From Sideroxydans lithotrophicus (lineage in GTDB: Bacteria; Pseudomonadota; Gammaproteobacteria; Burkholderiales; Gallionellaceae), in NCBI GenBank assembly GCA_020723185.1, contig DYJI01000001.1, forward strand, positions 530,101 through 594,100: a stretch of 64,000 bases of DNA, written 5' to 3'. The notes below the pieces were generated by a model that was not told the DNA's origin, searched no databases, and saw only the letters and a list, made by a program, of their open reading frames with translations. The translations under genes and the position numbers were made by a program. Shown here piece by piece: positions 9,566 to 18,720 of this stretch; positions within the stretch are counted from its first letter, which is position 1; each line of letters starts with the position of its first letter.

Positions 9566-10299
9566 TACTTCCCCCGGTGCGGAACGGTGCGCGCCACCAC
9601 CCAGGCGCTGACCTCCCTGGCCCCCGCATCGCGCAGCAGATGCGCCAGTGCATCGATCGAAGCGCCGGTGGTCATCACGTCATCCACTATCGCGACATGT
9701 TTGTCCCGCACATCCAGGCCTGCCGTCAACGCGAAGGCCCTGCGCATGTTGCGGCTACGTGCCCGCCAGGGCAGGGTGGATTGAGGGGGTGTGTCACGCA
9801 CACGGGACGCTGCACCGGTAAGCAGGGGCAGTCGCAGCACGGCGGCGAGGCGCGATGCAAGCAGCTGCGATTGATTGAAGCCGCGTTCACGCAAACGCGC
9901 AGGATGCAACGGCAAGGCGAGCAGGCAGTCGGGGAGCGAACGGATGCGCGAAGCCAGTGCGTCGGCGAGGAAGTTGGCGAGGATCAGCTGCTCATCGAAC
10001 TTGAGCGCCTTGATCAGACTATCCAGCGGAAACTCGTAGCGGAAGGCGGCGAGGGTATGCATAAAGCCGGGCGGATGCTGCAGGCAGCGTCCGCACACCT
10101 CGCCCGAGGGCAAGGGGGCGGCACAGACCGTGCAAGCGGGACCGGTATGATGGGGCAGGCTGTCGGCGCAAGCGGAACAGCACAATCCGTCGTGACTGGA
10201 GGCACCGCACAGGAAACAGGGTTGCGCGGGTAGCAGGCGAGCAATATATGTGCTGATGTTCAGCGATTGCGAGCCAAAAATTGACAATACAACCTCCAT
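9562..10299 (-). CDS. comF: ComF family phosphoribosyltransferase-like protein
   Basis: This is a 245-residue protein from the ATG at 10299; a longer in-frame extension would run into bioB and is rejected. The N-terminus carries two zinc-finger-like cysteine clusters (PCFLCG, GLCCSAC, then CTVC and CGRC). A phosphoribosyltransferase domain follows with the PRPP loop [13 protein letters not shown] near the C-terminus. ComF/GntX proteins are linked to DNA uptake, and in some bacteria to use of DNA as nutrient; the precise activity is unsettled. It lies divergent to bioB with 55 bases between the starts. Confidence 0.85.
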   Translation of the reverse strand: MEVVLSIFGSQSLNISTYIARLLPAQPCFLCGASSHDGLCCSACADSLPHHTGPACTVCAAPLPSGEVCGRCLQHPPGFMHTLAAFRYEFPLDSLIKALKFDEQLILANFLADALASRIRSLPDCLLALPLHPARLRERGFNQSQLLASRLAAVLRLPLLTGAASRVRDTPPQSTLPWRARSRNMRRAFALTAGLDVRDKHVAIVDDVMTTGASIDALAHLLRDAGAREVSAWVVARTVPHRGKY

Positions 10300-10354
10300 C
10301 AACGAACATGCGTGCCGCAATTTAGCGCCGAATCCCCTGAAAGCAAACACCAAA

Positions 10355-11356
10355 ATGCAAAGCCAGCCCGTCACCCTCGTTCGTCCTGTTAAAGCTAAGA
10401 CACCGGCCACGCCACAACGCTGGCGTGTGGAAGCCATCGAAGCCCTGTTCAAACTGCCGTTCGCAGATTTGCTGTTCCAGGCGCAGCAGGTGCACCGCGA
10501 GCATTTCGATCCGAACGCGGTGCAGCTTTCCACCTTGCTCTCGATCAAGACAGGCGGTTGTTCCGAGGACTGCGGCTACTGCCCGCAATCCGCGTTCCAC
10601 GACGCGGGCGTGGAGAACCGCAAGATGCTGGAAGTGCAGGAAGTGATCAAGGCCGCGAAGGCTGCACAGGCTGCCGGTGCCGACCGTTTCTGCATGGGCG
10701 CCGCCTGGCGCGAGCCGAGCAAGGAAGACATGGCGGCCGTGGTGGAGATGGTGAAAGAGGTCAAGGCACTGGGCATGGAGACTTGCGCCACGCTGGGCAT
10801 GCTCAACGACGAACAGACCGAGCAACTGCGCCAGGCCGGACTCGACTACTACAACCACAATCTGGATACCGCGCCGGAGTTCTATGGTGACATCATCAGC
10901 ACGCGCGACTATCAGGATCGCATCGACACACTGGAACGCGTGCGCAAGGCAGGCATGCATGTATGCAGCGGCGGCATCGTCGGCCTGGGCGAGAACCTGA
11001 CGCAGCGCGCCGGGCTGATCGCGCAACTGGCCAACATGGAGCCCTATCCCGAGAGTGTGCCGATCAACAATCTGGTCAAGGTGGAAGGCACGCCGCTGGC
11101 GCAGCAGGAAGACATCGACCCGCTGGATTTCGTACGCACCATCGCCGTGGCGCGCATCACCATGCCCACCGCGCGCGTGCGCCTGTCCGCCGGGCGCCAG
11201 CAGATGAGTGAAGCGATACAGGCGTTGTGCTTCCTCGCGGGCGCGAACTCCATCTTCTATGGTGACCAGTTGCTGACCACCGGCAACCCGGATGTCGAGC
11301 GCGACCGCGCGCTGATGGACAAGCTGGGCATGTACCCCTTCGCCGAGAAACACTGA
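10355..11356 (+). CDS. bioB: biotin synthase BioB
   Basis: This 333-residue radical SAM enzyme inserts sulfur into dethiobiotin to make biotin. The radical SAM cluster motif is Cys69-x3-Cys73-x2-Cys76 ([13 protein letters not shown]). The conserved YYNHNLDT and [10 protein letters not shown] blocks are present, and so is the RLSAGRQQM arginine loop near the auxiliary [2Fe-2S] site. I start at 10355 (MQSQPVTLV), as the 35 extra residues of a longer frame look like untranslated leader. The stop overlaps bioF by one base (TGATG). It heads the bioBFHCD run. Confidence 0.96.
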   Translation: MQSQPVTLVRPVKAKTPATPQRWRVEAIEALFKLPFADLLFQAQQVHREHFDPNAVQLSTLLSIKTGGCSEDCGYCPQSAFHDAGVENRKMLEVQEVIKAAKAAQAAGADRFCMGAAWREPSKEDMAAVVEMVKEVKALGMETCATLGMLNDEQTEQLRQAGLDYYNHNLDTAPEFYGDIISTRDYQDRIDTLERVRKAGMHVCSGGIVGLGENLTQRAGLIAQLANMEPYPESVPINNLVKVEGTPLAQQEDIDPLDFVRTIAVARITMPTARVRLSAGRQQMSEAIQALCFLAGANSIFYGDQLLTTGNPDVERDRALMDKLGMYPFAEKH

Positions 11357-12510
11357 TGACCTTTGCGGCGCTGCAAGGTGATCTCGACGAGCGCGCCGCA
11401 GAGGGCTTGCTGCGTCAGCGTCGCACGCTGCAAACGCCGCAATCGCCGCACATCATCGTCGACGGCAAACCTTACCTCGCGTTCAGCAGCAACGACTACC
11501 TCGGCCTCGCCAACCATCCGCAACTGATCCAAGCCCTGCAACAGGGCGCGGCAACATGGGGCGTGGGCGCAGGCGCGGCGCATCTGGTGAACGGACATTT
11601 CACGCCGCACCACGAACTCGAACAAAGCCTCGCCGCCTTCGTCGGTAAACCCGCTGCCCTGCTGTTCTCGACCGGCTTCATGGCCAATCTGGGCGTGGTG
11701 CAGGCGCTGGTCGGCAAAGATGACACGGTGTACGCCGACAAACTCAATCACGCTTCACTGAACGATGCGATGCTGCTGTCGCGCGCGAGCATGCAGCGTT
11801 ACCGCCACGGCGATATGTCCCATCTGGAGAGCCTGCTGGCGAAGCAGCACGGTGGAAGAAAACTGGTCGTCACCGACGCCGTGTTCAGCATGGATGGTGA
11901 TATCGCGCCGCTGCCGGAATTGCTGGCGCTGTGCGAGAAACACGATGCATGGCTGCTGGTGGACGATGCGCATGGATTCGGCGTGCTGGGGCAACAAGGA
12001 CGCGGCTCACTCTCGCATTCCGGTCTGGATTCTCCGCGCATCATCCTGATGGGCACATTGGGCAAAGCGGCGGGCGTATCCGGTGCCTTCGTCGCGGCGG
12101 AGCAGGTCGTCGTCGACAGCCTCGTCAATAACGCGCATAGCTATGTGTACACCACGGCATCGCCTCCCGCGCTGGCCGTTGCGCTGCTGGAAAGTCTGAC
12201 GCTCATCGAACAGGGCGATGCCATGCGCGCGCATCTGCAACGGTTGATCGCGAAGCTGCGCGCAGGATTGAGCGATCTGCCCTGGCAATTGATGCCTTCC
12301 GACACGGCCATCCAGCCTTTGCTGGTCGGCGACAACAAGCAGGCGCTCACTTTGAGCGAGGGTCTGCGCGCACGCGGCATCTGGGTCGCCGCGATCCGCC
12401 CGCCCACCGTGCCGCAGCGCACGGCGCGTCTGCGCATCACCTTGTCGGCCGCGCATACGGAATCGGATGTGCAACGATTGATCGAGGCCTTGCATGCGCT
12501 TGCATGTTGA
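11356..12510 (+). CDS. bioF: 8-amino-7-oxononanoate synthase BioF
   Basis: This 384-residue PLP enzyme (alpha-oxoamine synthase) joins pimeloyl-ACP/CoA and L-alanine. The family N-terminus KPYLAFSSNDYLGLANHP and the VDDAHGFG aspartate block are present, and the PLP lysine is Lys237 in LGKAAG. Its start overlaps the bioB stop and its end overlaps bioH by 17 bases. Confidence 0.95.
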   Translation: MTFAALQGDLDERAAEGLLRQRRTLQTPQSPHIIVDGKPYLAFSSNDYLGLANHPQLIQALQQGAATWGVGAGAAHLVNGHFTPHHELEQSLAAFVGKPAALLFSTGFMANLGVVQALVGKDDTVYADKLNHASLNDAMLLSRASMQRYRHGDMSHLESLLAKQHGGRKLVVTDAVFSMDGDIAPLPELLALCEKHDAWLLVDDAHGFGVLGQQGRGSLSHSGLDSPRIILMGTLGKAAGVSGAFVAAEQVVVDSLVNNAHSYVYTTASPPALAVALLESLTLIEQGDAMRAHLQRLIAKLRAGLSDLPWQLMPSDTAIQPLLVGDNKQALTLSEGLRARGIWVAAIRPPTVPQRTARLRITLSAAHTESDVQRLIEALHALAC

Positions 12511-13258
12511 AGTGACGGGGCAGGGCAAACCGTTGGTCATGCTGCATGGCTGGGGCATGCACGGCGGCATCTGGGGCGAAGCCGCCATCCGGTTGGCGGA
12601 GGACTTTGAAGTACACAACCTCGATCTGCCCGGACATGGTGCAAGCGAGGCGCAAGGCGATCTCACGCTGGACGGCATCGTCGAACAACTCGATGCGCAG
12701 TTCGGTCAGCCTGTCGCAGTCCTCGGCTGGTCGCTCGGCGGCATCATCGCGCAACACTGGGCTGCACGTGCGCCGCACAAGGTCGAGCGCCTGATACTGC
12801 TGGCGAGCACGCCGTGCTTCACTGCACGCGAAGACTGGCTGTTCGGGATGGCTGGCGAGACACTGCAGCAGTTCGCGGCTGAACTGGAAAAGAACCATGC
12901 CGCCACCTTGCGTCGTTTCCTTGCTTTGCAGGTGCGCGGCAGCGAACACGAGCGCGAGTTGCTGGTCGTGTTGCGCGAGCAACTGTTCAGCCGTGGCGAA
13001 CCGGATGTGTCCGCGCTGCGCGGTGGTCTGGATATCCTGCGCGATGCCGATCTGCGCGAGCAGGCGGCACGGATCAAACAGCCGACGCTGGCCATCGCCG
13101 GCCAGCGTGACAAACTGACGCCGCCGGAAGCCTCTTACTATCTGGCACAGGTGATGCCGGACGCACGCGTGGTGGAGGTGGCGGGCGCGGCGCATGCGCC
13201 GTTCCTGTCTCATACCGACACTGTGATCCAGCATATGAAGAGATTCCTGCATGAATGA
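12494..13258 (+). CDS. bioH: pimeloyl-ACP methyl ester carboxylesterase BioH
   Basis: This 254-residue alpha/beta hydrolase has the oxyanion block LHGWGMHGGIW and nucleophile Ser80 in GWSLGG. The acid Asp is in AGQRDKLTPP and the catalytic His in AAHAPFLSH. It cleaves the methyl ester of pimeloyl-ACP, ending the BioC-initiated pathway. Position between bioF and bioC makes BioH rather than another esterase. It overlaps bioC by 8 bases. Confidence 0.93.
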   Translation: MRLHVEVTGQGKPLVMLHGWGMHGGIWGEAAIRLAEDFEVHNLDLPGHGASEAQGDLTLDGIVEQLDAQFGQPVAVLGWSLGGIIAQHWAARAPHKVERLILLASTPCFTAREDWLFGMAGETLQQFAAELEKNHAATLRRFLALQVRGSEHERELLVVLREQLFSRGEPDVSALRGGLDILRDADLREQAARIKQPTLAIAGQRDKLTPPEASYYLAQVMPDARVVEVAGAAHAPFLSHTDTVIQHMKRFLHE

Positions 13259-14120
13259 ATTCGAGATAGACAAGAAGCAAGTGCGACAGGCATTCAGCCG
13301 TGCCGCAGCGGACTACGATGCGGCGGCGGTGATGCAACGCGAAGTGTGCATCCGCATGCTGGAGAAGCTGGACTACATCAAGCTGCAACCGGCACACCTG
13401 TTGGATGTGGGCAGCGGCACCGGCTGGGGCACGCGACAATTGGGCGAGCGTTATCCGAAGGCGGACGTCACCGCGCTCGATATCGCGCTCGGCATGCTGC
13501 AGCATGCGCGCGGCACAGCGGGCTGGTGGCGGAAGCTGTTCCAGGGGCGTCGCGAGCGCTTCCTGTGTGCGGATGTCGAGGCGTTGCCGCTCGCTTCGGG
13601 CAGCGTGGACATGGTGTGGTCCAACCTCGCGCTGCAATGGTGCAACGATCTGCCTGCCACCTTCGTCGAACTGCACCGGATCTTGCGCACGGACGGCCTG
13701 CTGATGTTCTCCTGCTTCGGGGTGGATACACTCAAGGAATTGCGCATCGCATTCCGCGACGTGGACGGCTACAATCACCTCAATCGTTTTGTGGACATGC
13801 ATGATGTCGGCGACATGCTGGTGGCGGCCGGTTTCGCCGATCCCGTAATGGAGATGGAGAAGATCACCTTGACCTATGAGGATGCGCGCGCGGTGATGCA
13901 GGACCTGAAGAGTATCGGTGCACACAATGTCACTGCGGGGCGTGCAACGGGCATGATGGGCAAGGCCGCCTGGCAGCGCGTCATCGAGAACTATGAGACG
14001 TTGCGCCGCCACGGCAAGTTGCCGGCCACATTCGAGATCGTCTACGGCCATGCCTGGAAGCCCGTGCCCAAGGCCGCCCCGGACGGGCGCGCCATCATCC
14101 GCACCGATTTCAAGCTATGA
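13251..14120 (+). CDS. bioC: malonyl-ACP O-methyltransferase BioC
   Basis: This 289-residue class I SAM methyltransferase has motif I LLDVGSGTGWGTRQLG at about residues 47-62, an acidic ADVTALD strand and the VWSNLALQWCNDL block typical of BioC. It methylates malonyl-ACP so the fatty acid machinery can build pimeloyl-ACP. Partner of BioH. Four-base overlap with bioD. Confidence 0.93.
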   Translation: MNEFEIDKKQVRQAFSRAAADYDAAAVMQREVCIRMLEKLDYIKLQPAHLLDVGSGTGWGTRQLGERYPKADVTALDIALGMLQHARGTAGWWRKLFQGRRERFLCADVEALPLASGSVDMVWSNLALQWCNDLPATFVELHRILRTDGLLMFSCFGVDTLKELRIAFRDVDGYNHLNRFVDMHDVGDMLVAAGFADPVMEMEKITLTYEDARAVMQDLKSIGAHNVTAGRATGMMGKAAWQRVIENYETLRRHGKLPATFEIVYGHAWKPVPKAAPDGRAIIRTDFKL

Positions 14121-14797
14121 GCTACTTCGTCACCGGCACCGACACCGGCGTCGGCAAGACGCTGGTCAGTTGCGCCCTGTTGCATGGATTCGCCGCGCGG
14201 GGGAAGCGTGCATACGGCTTCAAACCGGTCGCTGCAGGAGCCGACGAACATGACCATAACGAAGATGCCATCGCGTTGCGCGAAGCCAGCAGTACGCAAC
14301 TTGCCTATGGTCAGGTGAACCCCTATTGTTTCCCGCGCGCCATCGCGCCGCATCTTGCGGCAAGACATGTCGGCGTGCGCATCGAGATGCGCCGCATACT
14401 GACTTCGTTCCAGGAACTGGCCGGGCAGGCGGATGAGGTCATCGTGGAAGGTGCGGGCGGCCTGCTGGTGCCGCTGAACGAAGACCTCACTTTCGCCGAT
14501 CTGGCGCGCGAGCTGGATATCCCGCTGATACTGGTGGTGGGCATGCGCCTGGGTTGCATCAACCATGCGCTGCTGACCATGGCCGCGATCGAGGAACGCC
14601 AGCTGGAATGTGCCGGCTGGGTGGCCAATGTGCTGGACGAGGACATGCCCGCGCTACAGGAGAACATCGACACGCTGCGCGCGCGCATCGCAGCCCCCCT
14701 GCTCGGTATCGTGCCGCGCATGGACGTGGCGGATGGGAAGCTTGTGGCGCGGCATCTGAATATGGATCTATTGGAGCACGTGCGGGACGATGAGTGA
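14117..14797 (+). CDS. bioD: ATP-dependent dethiobiotin synthetase BioD
   Basis: This 226-residue enzyme has the P-loop FVTGTDTGVGKT at the N-terminus, the KPVAAG loop and the EGAGGLLVPL block, all diagnostic of BioD. It closes the ureido ring of biotin. bioA, the preceding step, is not in this window. The 3' end overlaps the next gene by 8 bases. Confidence 0.95.
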   Translation: MSYFVTGTDTGVGKTLVSCALLHGFAARGKRAYGFKPVAAGADEHDHNEDAIALREASSTQLAYGQVNPYCFPRAIAPHLAARHVGVRIEMRRILTSFQELAGQADEVIVEGAGGLLVPLNEDLTFADLARELDIPLILVVGMRLGCINHALLTMAAIEERQLECAGWVANVLDEDMPALQENIDTLRARIAAPLLGIVPRMDVADGKLVARHLNMDLLEHVRDDE

Positions 14798-15500
14798 ATT
14801 CAGTATCTTTGCAGTGTTCGTGGTCGGGCTGCTGGGGGGCGTGCACTGCCTCGGCATGTGCGGCAGCATCGTCGGCGTGTTCACCTCGCAGGTGCCGAAG
14901 CAGCACGCACGCTGGCCGTTCCATCTGGCGTACAGCAGCGGGCGCATCGCCAGTTACGTTATCGCCGGTGTGCTGGTCGGCGCGGTGGGGCAGGCCGGTC
15001 TGCTGATGCGCGACGCGGTGCCGGTGCAGCATCTGCTGTTCGCGCTGTCCAGCCTGATGCTGGTCATGCTCGGCCTGTATCTGGCCGGAGTGTGGGGCGC
15101 AGTACGGCGGCTGGAGCAACTGGGCGGCGGCCTGTGGAAGCGCTTGCAGCCGTACACCACAAGGCTGCTGCCGGTGGACACCGTGCCGCGCGCGCTGGGT
15201 CTGGGCGCGCTGTGGGGCTGGTTGCCGTGCGGACTGGTATACAGTGTGCTCCTCACCGCACTGGCCAGCGGCGATGCGCTGCAGGGCGGGTTGACCATGC
15301 TGGCCTTCGGCCTGGGGACGTTGCCTAACCTGCTTGCCATCGGCCTGTTCTGGGAAAGCATCCGGAGTTGGGTACAATCGCCGCGTGTGCGACTGGCGGC
15401 TGGGGCGCTGGTGGCTGGTTTCGGGGTGTACGGCCTGGTCAAGGTCTCGTACACATTCTATGTGCATGGTTGGACTGGAGCGTGTCATGTCGCTGCGTAA
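14790..15500 (+). CDS. TauE/SafE-like (UreH-type) membrane protein
   Basis: This 236-residue polytopic protein has about six membrane helices. It starts with the GLLGGVHCLGMCG motif, whose His and Cys suit metal binding, and has a second LPCGLVYSVL motif halfway, typical of the sulfite-exporter TauE/UreH-like family (also related to CcdA). Members often sit beside cytochrome oxidase or copper genes. The overlap with the SCO1-like gene here suggests a role in copper or thiol handling for respiratory enzymes. That role is inference. Confidence 0.75.
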   Translation: MSEFSIFAVFVVGLLGGVHCLGMCGSIVGVFTSQVPKQHARWPFHLAYSSGRIASYVIAGVLVGAVGQAGLLMRDAVPVQHLLFALSSLMLVMLGLYLAGVWGAVRRLEQLGGGLWKRLQPYTTRLLPVDTVPRALGLGALWGWLPCGLVYSVLLTALASGDALQGGLTMLAFGLGTLPNLLAIGLFWESIRSWVQSPRVRLAAGALVAGFGVYGLVKVSYTFYVHGWTGACHVAA

Positions 15501-16074
15501 CATCCTGTTGCTGTCGTCGCTGCTGCTGCTCGGTGCGTGCGGCGAGCCCAAACTGCCCTCGCCGTTCAAGGCGAACGAAGTCACCGGAAAATATGCGCAG
15601 GCCGATTTCAGTTTGCACGACCCGTCCGGCAAGACCGTGACGCTGGCCGACTTTCGCGGCAAGGCGGTCGCGCTGTTCTTCGGCTATATCCATTGTCCAG
15701 ACGTCTGCCCGACCACCCTGGCCGACATGGCGCAGGTGATGCGCATGCTGGGCAAGGACTCGGAGAAGGTCCAGGTGCTGTTCGTGACGCTGGATCCCGA
15801 GCGCGACAAACCGGAATTGCTGGCGCAGTACGCGCCTGCCTTCTACCCTTCCTTCCTCGGCCTGTACGGTGATGCGCAGGAGACCGCCCGGGCCGCTCAG
15901 GCCTTCGACATCATCTACCAGCGGCAGGCCACCAAGAGCGGCAGCTACACGCTCGATCATTCGGCCGGCACCTATCTGATCTCGCCGTCCGGCAAGCCGG
16001 TGCTGCTGTCGCCCTTCGCGCAGCGCCCTGAATTCCTCGCGCAAGACATCCGCTTGCTGCTGGCGATGAAATGA
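15487..16074 (+). CDS. SCO1/SenC family copper chaperone lipoprotein
   Basis: I start at 15487 (MSLRNILLLSSL), which gives a lipoprotein signal with LLGAC; the longer upstream frame lies inside the previous gene. It has 195 residues. The thioredoxin-like fold carries Cys70-x3-Cys74 (HCPDVC) and the distal His158 (LDHSAG), the copper ligands of SCO proteins. It delivers copper to the CuA site of cytochrome c oxidase or reduces its cysteines. It overlaps the upstream TauE-like gene by 14 bases and the downstream kinase gene by 4. Confidence 0.9.
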   Translation: MSLRNILLLSSLLLLGACGEPKLPSPFKANEVTGKYAQADFSLHDPSGKTVTLADFRGKAVALFFGYIHCPDVCPTTLADMAQVMRMLGKDSEKVQVLFVTLDPERDKPELLAQYAPAFYPSFLGLYGDAQETARAAQAFDIIYQRQATKSGSYTLDHSAGTYLISPSGKPVLLSPFAQRPEFLAQDIRLLLAMK

Positions 16075-17885
16075 ACGGCCTCGCGGGTTTCCTGAAGTTC
16101 GACATCGACGAAGACAACCTGCCGGTGCGGCGCGAGCAGGTGCGCGCGCGCATCGCCTGCTATCCGACCATGATCCTGCCGGCGATGGCCATCGTGCCGC
16201 TGCTGGCGTGGGTGATGTGGGACGAGGTGTCGCATCAGGTCCTGCTGTGGTGGATGGCGCTGGCCTTCTCGTCGCAACTGTTCGAGCTGTGGCAATGGTG
16301 GCGTCACCGCGCGGCGGCCAACGATATACACCAATGCCGTCGCTGGGACCGGCGCTTCCGCTTCAACACCGCGCTCGGCGCGTCCGTCTGGGGGTTGGCA
16401 TGGCTGTTGATGTATGTGCCGGGCGACCTGGCTTACCAGATACTGATCATCTGCGTGGCGATGGGCTTCGCCTCGGGCGGTGTGACCATCAACCCGGTAC
16501 ACCGTCCCTCGCTGTTCCTGTATCTCATCTTCCTGCTGGTGCCGCTCGTTATCCGTCTGGCGCTGGAGAACGACAAGCAGCACTGGTTCCTGGCACTGAT
16601 GCTGGTGGTGTTCATCGCTTTCATGCTGAATGCGGCGATGCGTCTGATGTATACCTTCGAACTCTCGTTGCGGCAGCGTTTCGAGAAGGAGGGGCTGTTG
16701 CGCGAGTTGCGCCAGCGCGAAGAGGCGATCGCCGAAGCGCTGGAACAGGCTGAATCAGCCAGTCGCGCCAAATCGAAGTTCCTCGCCACCGCCAGTCACG
16801 ACCTGCGCCAACCTTTGCAAGCATTGCGCCTGTTCACCGAGGCTCTGCAGGAAACCGCGAAGGACAAGGAAACGCTACGCTTGTCGGGGCAGATCGGCAA
16901 ATCGGTCGATGCGCTGGTGGATATGTTCGACGACCTGCTGGATGTCTCGAGACTGGGCGCGGGCATCGTAGAACCCCGCTGGCAGCATTTCAATCTGGGG
17001 CCGTTGCTGGACAGGCTGTACGGCGATTTCGCCCCCATCGCCCAGGCCAAGGGGCTCGGCTACGAGATGCCGAACATCGGCGAGCATTGCACGCCGCAGG
17101 GATGCGCTTCCGTGGTCTACAGCGACCCGTTCCTGCTGGAGCGCATGTTGCGCAACCTGATCTCGAACGCCATCCGCTATACCGACACCGGCAGTGTGGT
17201 GGTGCGCTGCCTATGCAAGGATGCCAAGGTGGTGATCACGGTCGAGGATACCGGTATCGGCATCAAAGCCGAGGCCTTGCCGCACATCTTCGATGAGTAC
17301 TACCAGGTAGGCAATCCGCATCGTGACCGCCGCAAGGGGCTGGGCCTGGGGCTCACCATCGTGCACCGCATCGACCAGTTGCTTGGGAGCGGACTCGAAG
17401 TCAGGTCGGAATCCGGTGTCGGCACCACCTTCTCTTTCACCATCCCCAAGGGCGATGCCGCGCAACTCGCCCAGCCGTTTGTCATCTCGCATTCCGAATA
17501 CGAACTGGATGGCCGGGTGGTCGCACTGGTCGAGGATGATCCGGATATCCGTGAATCGACGCACGAGTTGATGCGGCAATGGGGGTGCCGGGTGTTCGCC
17601 TCGGAATCGGCGGATGAGGTGATGCGCGAACTCGATGTGGCCGCACAGCGGCCGGACGTGCTGGTATGCGACTACCGTCTGCCGCAGGGCATGACGGCGA
17701 TCCATGTCATCCGGCGCATGCGCGAACTGTGGGGTGCCGATCTGCCGGCCGTGGTGCTCACGGGGGATACCGCCAGTGAGACCTTGCACGAGATACACGC
17801 CAGCGGCGCCGTGCTGCTGCATAAACCGATCGCTCCGATACGCCTGCGTGCGATGGTGTATTTCGCCTTGACCGGCAAGCATTAG
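16071..17885 (+). CDS. hybrid sensor histidine kinase with C-terminal receiver
   Basis: This 604-residue membrane sensor has about six hydrophobic helices in residues 30-195 and a short coiled linker. A HisKA domain follows with phospho-acceptor His243 (ATASHDLRQPLQ). The HATPase domain shows an N-box (LISNAIRY), VEDTGIGI and GLGLGL, and a receiver domain carries Asp534 (VCDYRLP). No separate periplasmic sensor domain is visible, so the membrane region is probably the sensor. Placement after the SCO1-like gene could link it to respiration or copper, but this is inference. The downstream LuxR-type regulator is the natural partner. Confidence 0.88.
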   Translation: MNGLAGFLKFDIDEDNLPVRREQVRARIACYPTMILPAMAIVPLLAWVMWDEVSHQVLLWWMALAFSSQLFELWQWWRHRAAANDIHQCRRWDRRFRFNTALGASVWGLAWLLMYVPGDLAYQILIICVAMGFASGGVTINPVHRPSLFLYLIFLLVPLVIRLALENDKQHWFLALMLVVFIAFMLNAAMRLMYTFELSLRQRFEKEGLLRELRQREEAIAEALEQAESASRAKSKFLATASHDLRQPLQALRLFTEALQETAKDKETLRLSGQIGKSVDALVDMFDDLLDVSRLGAGIVEPRWQHFNLGPLLDRLYGDFAPIAQAKGLGYEMPNIGEHCTPQGCASVVYSDPFLLERMLRNLISNAIRYTDTGSVVVRCLCKDAKVVITVEDTGIGIKAEALPHIFDEYYQVGNPHRDRRKGLGLGLTIVHRIDQLLGSGLEVRSESGVGTTFSFTIPKGDAAQLAQPFVISHSEYELDGRVVALVEDDPDIRESTHELMRQWGCRVFASESADEVMRELDVAAQRPDVLVCDYRLPQGMTAIHVIRRMRELWGADLPAVVLTGDTASETLHEIHASGAVLLHKPIAPIRLRAMVYFALTGKH

Positions 17886-18012
17886 CGGCTGAATGACCAT
17901 GCCCGGAGTGATATGATCGCGGGCAAGGATCGAGACCGCCTTTCATGAGGGTTCACGCTCCCGCTTGCGGGGGAGGCCGGAAAGGAAGGTGGCTGCAAAA
18001 GGGGACATGAGA

Positions 18013-18720
18013 ATGAAGATCAAGGTACTGCTGGTGGATGATCACGCGCTGTTCCGCGATGGCATGCGCTATGTGCTACAGCAACTGGCCGACGAGGTGG
18101 AGATACTCGATACCGGCAATTTCACCGAGGCCCTGCAACTGGTCATGGCCAACCCCGACCTGGATCTGGCGTTGCTGGATCTGCACATGCCGGACAGCAA
18201 CGGCGTCTCTTCGCTGCAACTCTTCCACCAGCGCTTCCCCGCCGTGCCGCTGGTCGTGGTGTCCGGTTCCGACCAGCGCGACGACATCGAGAGCGTGATG
18301 AACCTCGGCGCGATGGGCTTCATCTCCAAGATGTCGCCGAGCAAGTCCATGCTGTCCGCGTTGCGCATGGTGCTGGACGGCGGTGTGTATGTGCCGCCGC
18401 AGCTGCTGCAACAGGCCGTATCCAAACTGGAGCCCGGTCAGGCGCTCAACGACAAACGCAGCATGCGTGCCAGCAAATATGGCCTTACCCCGCGCCAGCT
18501 GCAGGTGCTGCAACTGATCGGGGCGGGAAAGAGCAACAAGGACATCTCGCGCGAACTGGACCTGGCCGAAGGTACGGTCAAGATCCATGTCGCCGCCATC
18601 TACCAGACCCTGCATGTCAATTCGCGCGTCGAAGCGGTGGAGACCGCGCGCCGCTTCGGTTTCATCTCCGAGAACGGTGAGTCCGAGGCCGAAGATGGCA
18701 GATCGGCCGGGGAAGCCTGA
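18013..18720 (+). CDS. LuxR/NarL family response regulator
   Basis: This 235-residue two-component regulator has a receiver domain with acidic pair DD at residues 9-10 and phospho-acceptor Asp56 (LLDLHMP). The C-terminal LuxR helix-turn-helix reads [22 protein letters not shown] prefer the ATG at 18013 because the AGGGG at 18000-18004 is 8 bases away; it would be only 2 bases from the ATG at 18007. It is likely paired with the hybrid kinase 127 bases upstream. Its stop overlaps the ftsK start by one base (TGATG). Confidence 0.88.
   Translation: MKIKVLLVDDHALFRDGMRYVLQQLADEVEILDTGNFTEALQLVMANPDLDLALLDLHMPDSNGVSSLQLFHQRFPAVPLVVVSGSDQRDDIESVMNLGAMGFISKMSPSKSMLSALRMVLDGGVYVPPQLLQQAVSKLEPGQALNDKRSMRASKYGLTPRQLQVLQLIGAGKSNKDISRELDLAEGTVKIHVAAIYQTLHVNSRVEAVETARRFGFISENGESEAEDGRSAGEA

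Noticed and set aside
10281..10309. TTGACA with a weak -10 (GAACAT) before bioB
   Set aside because: Only half of the -10 matches, so the promoter cannot be supported although bioB must have one nearby.
17958..17975. Short CTCCC/GGGAG hairpin before the response regulator gene
   Set aside because: Only five clean base pairs and no conserved context; likely chance in G+C-rich DNA.
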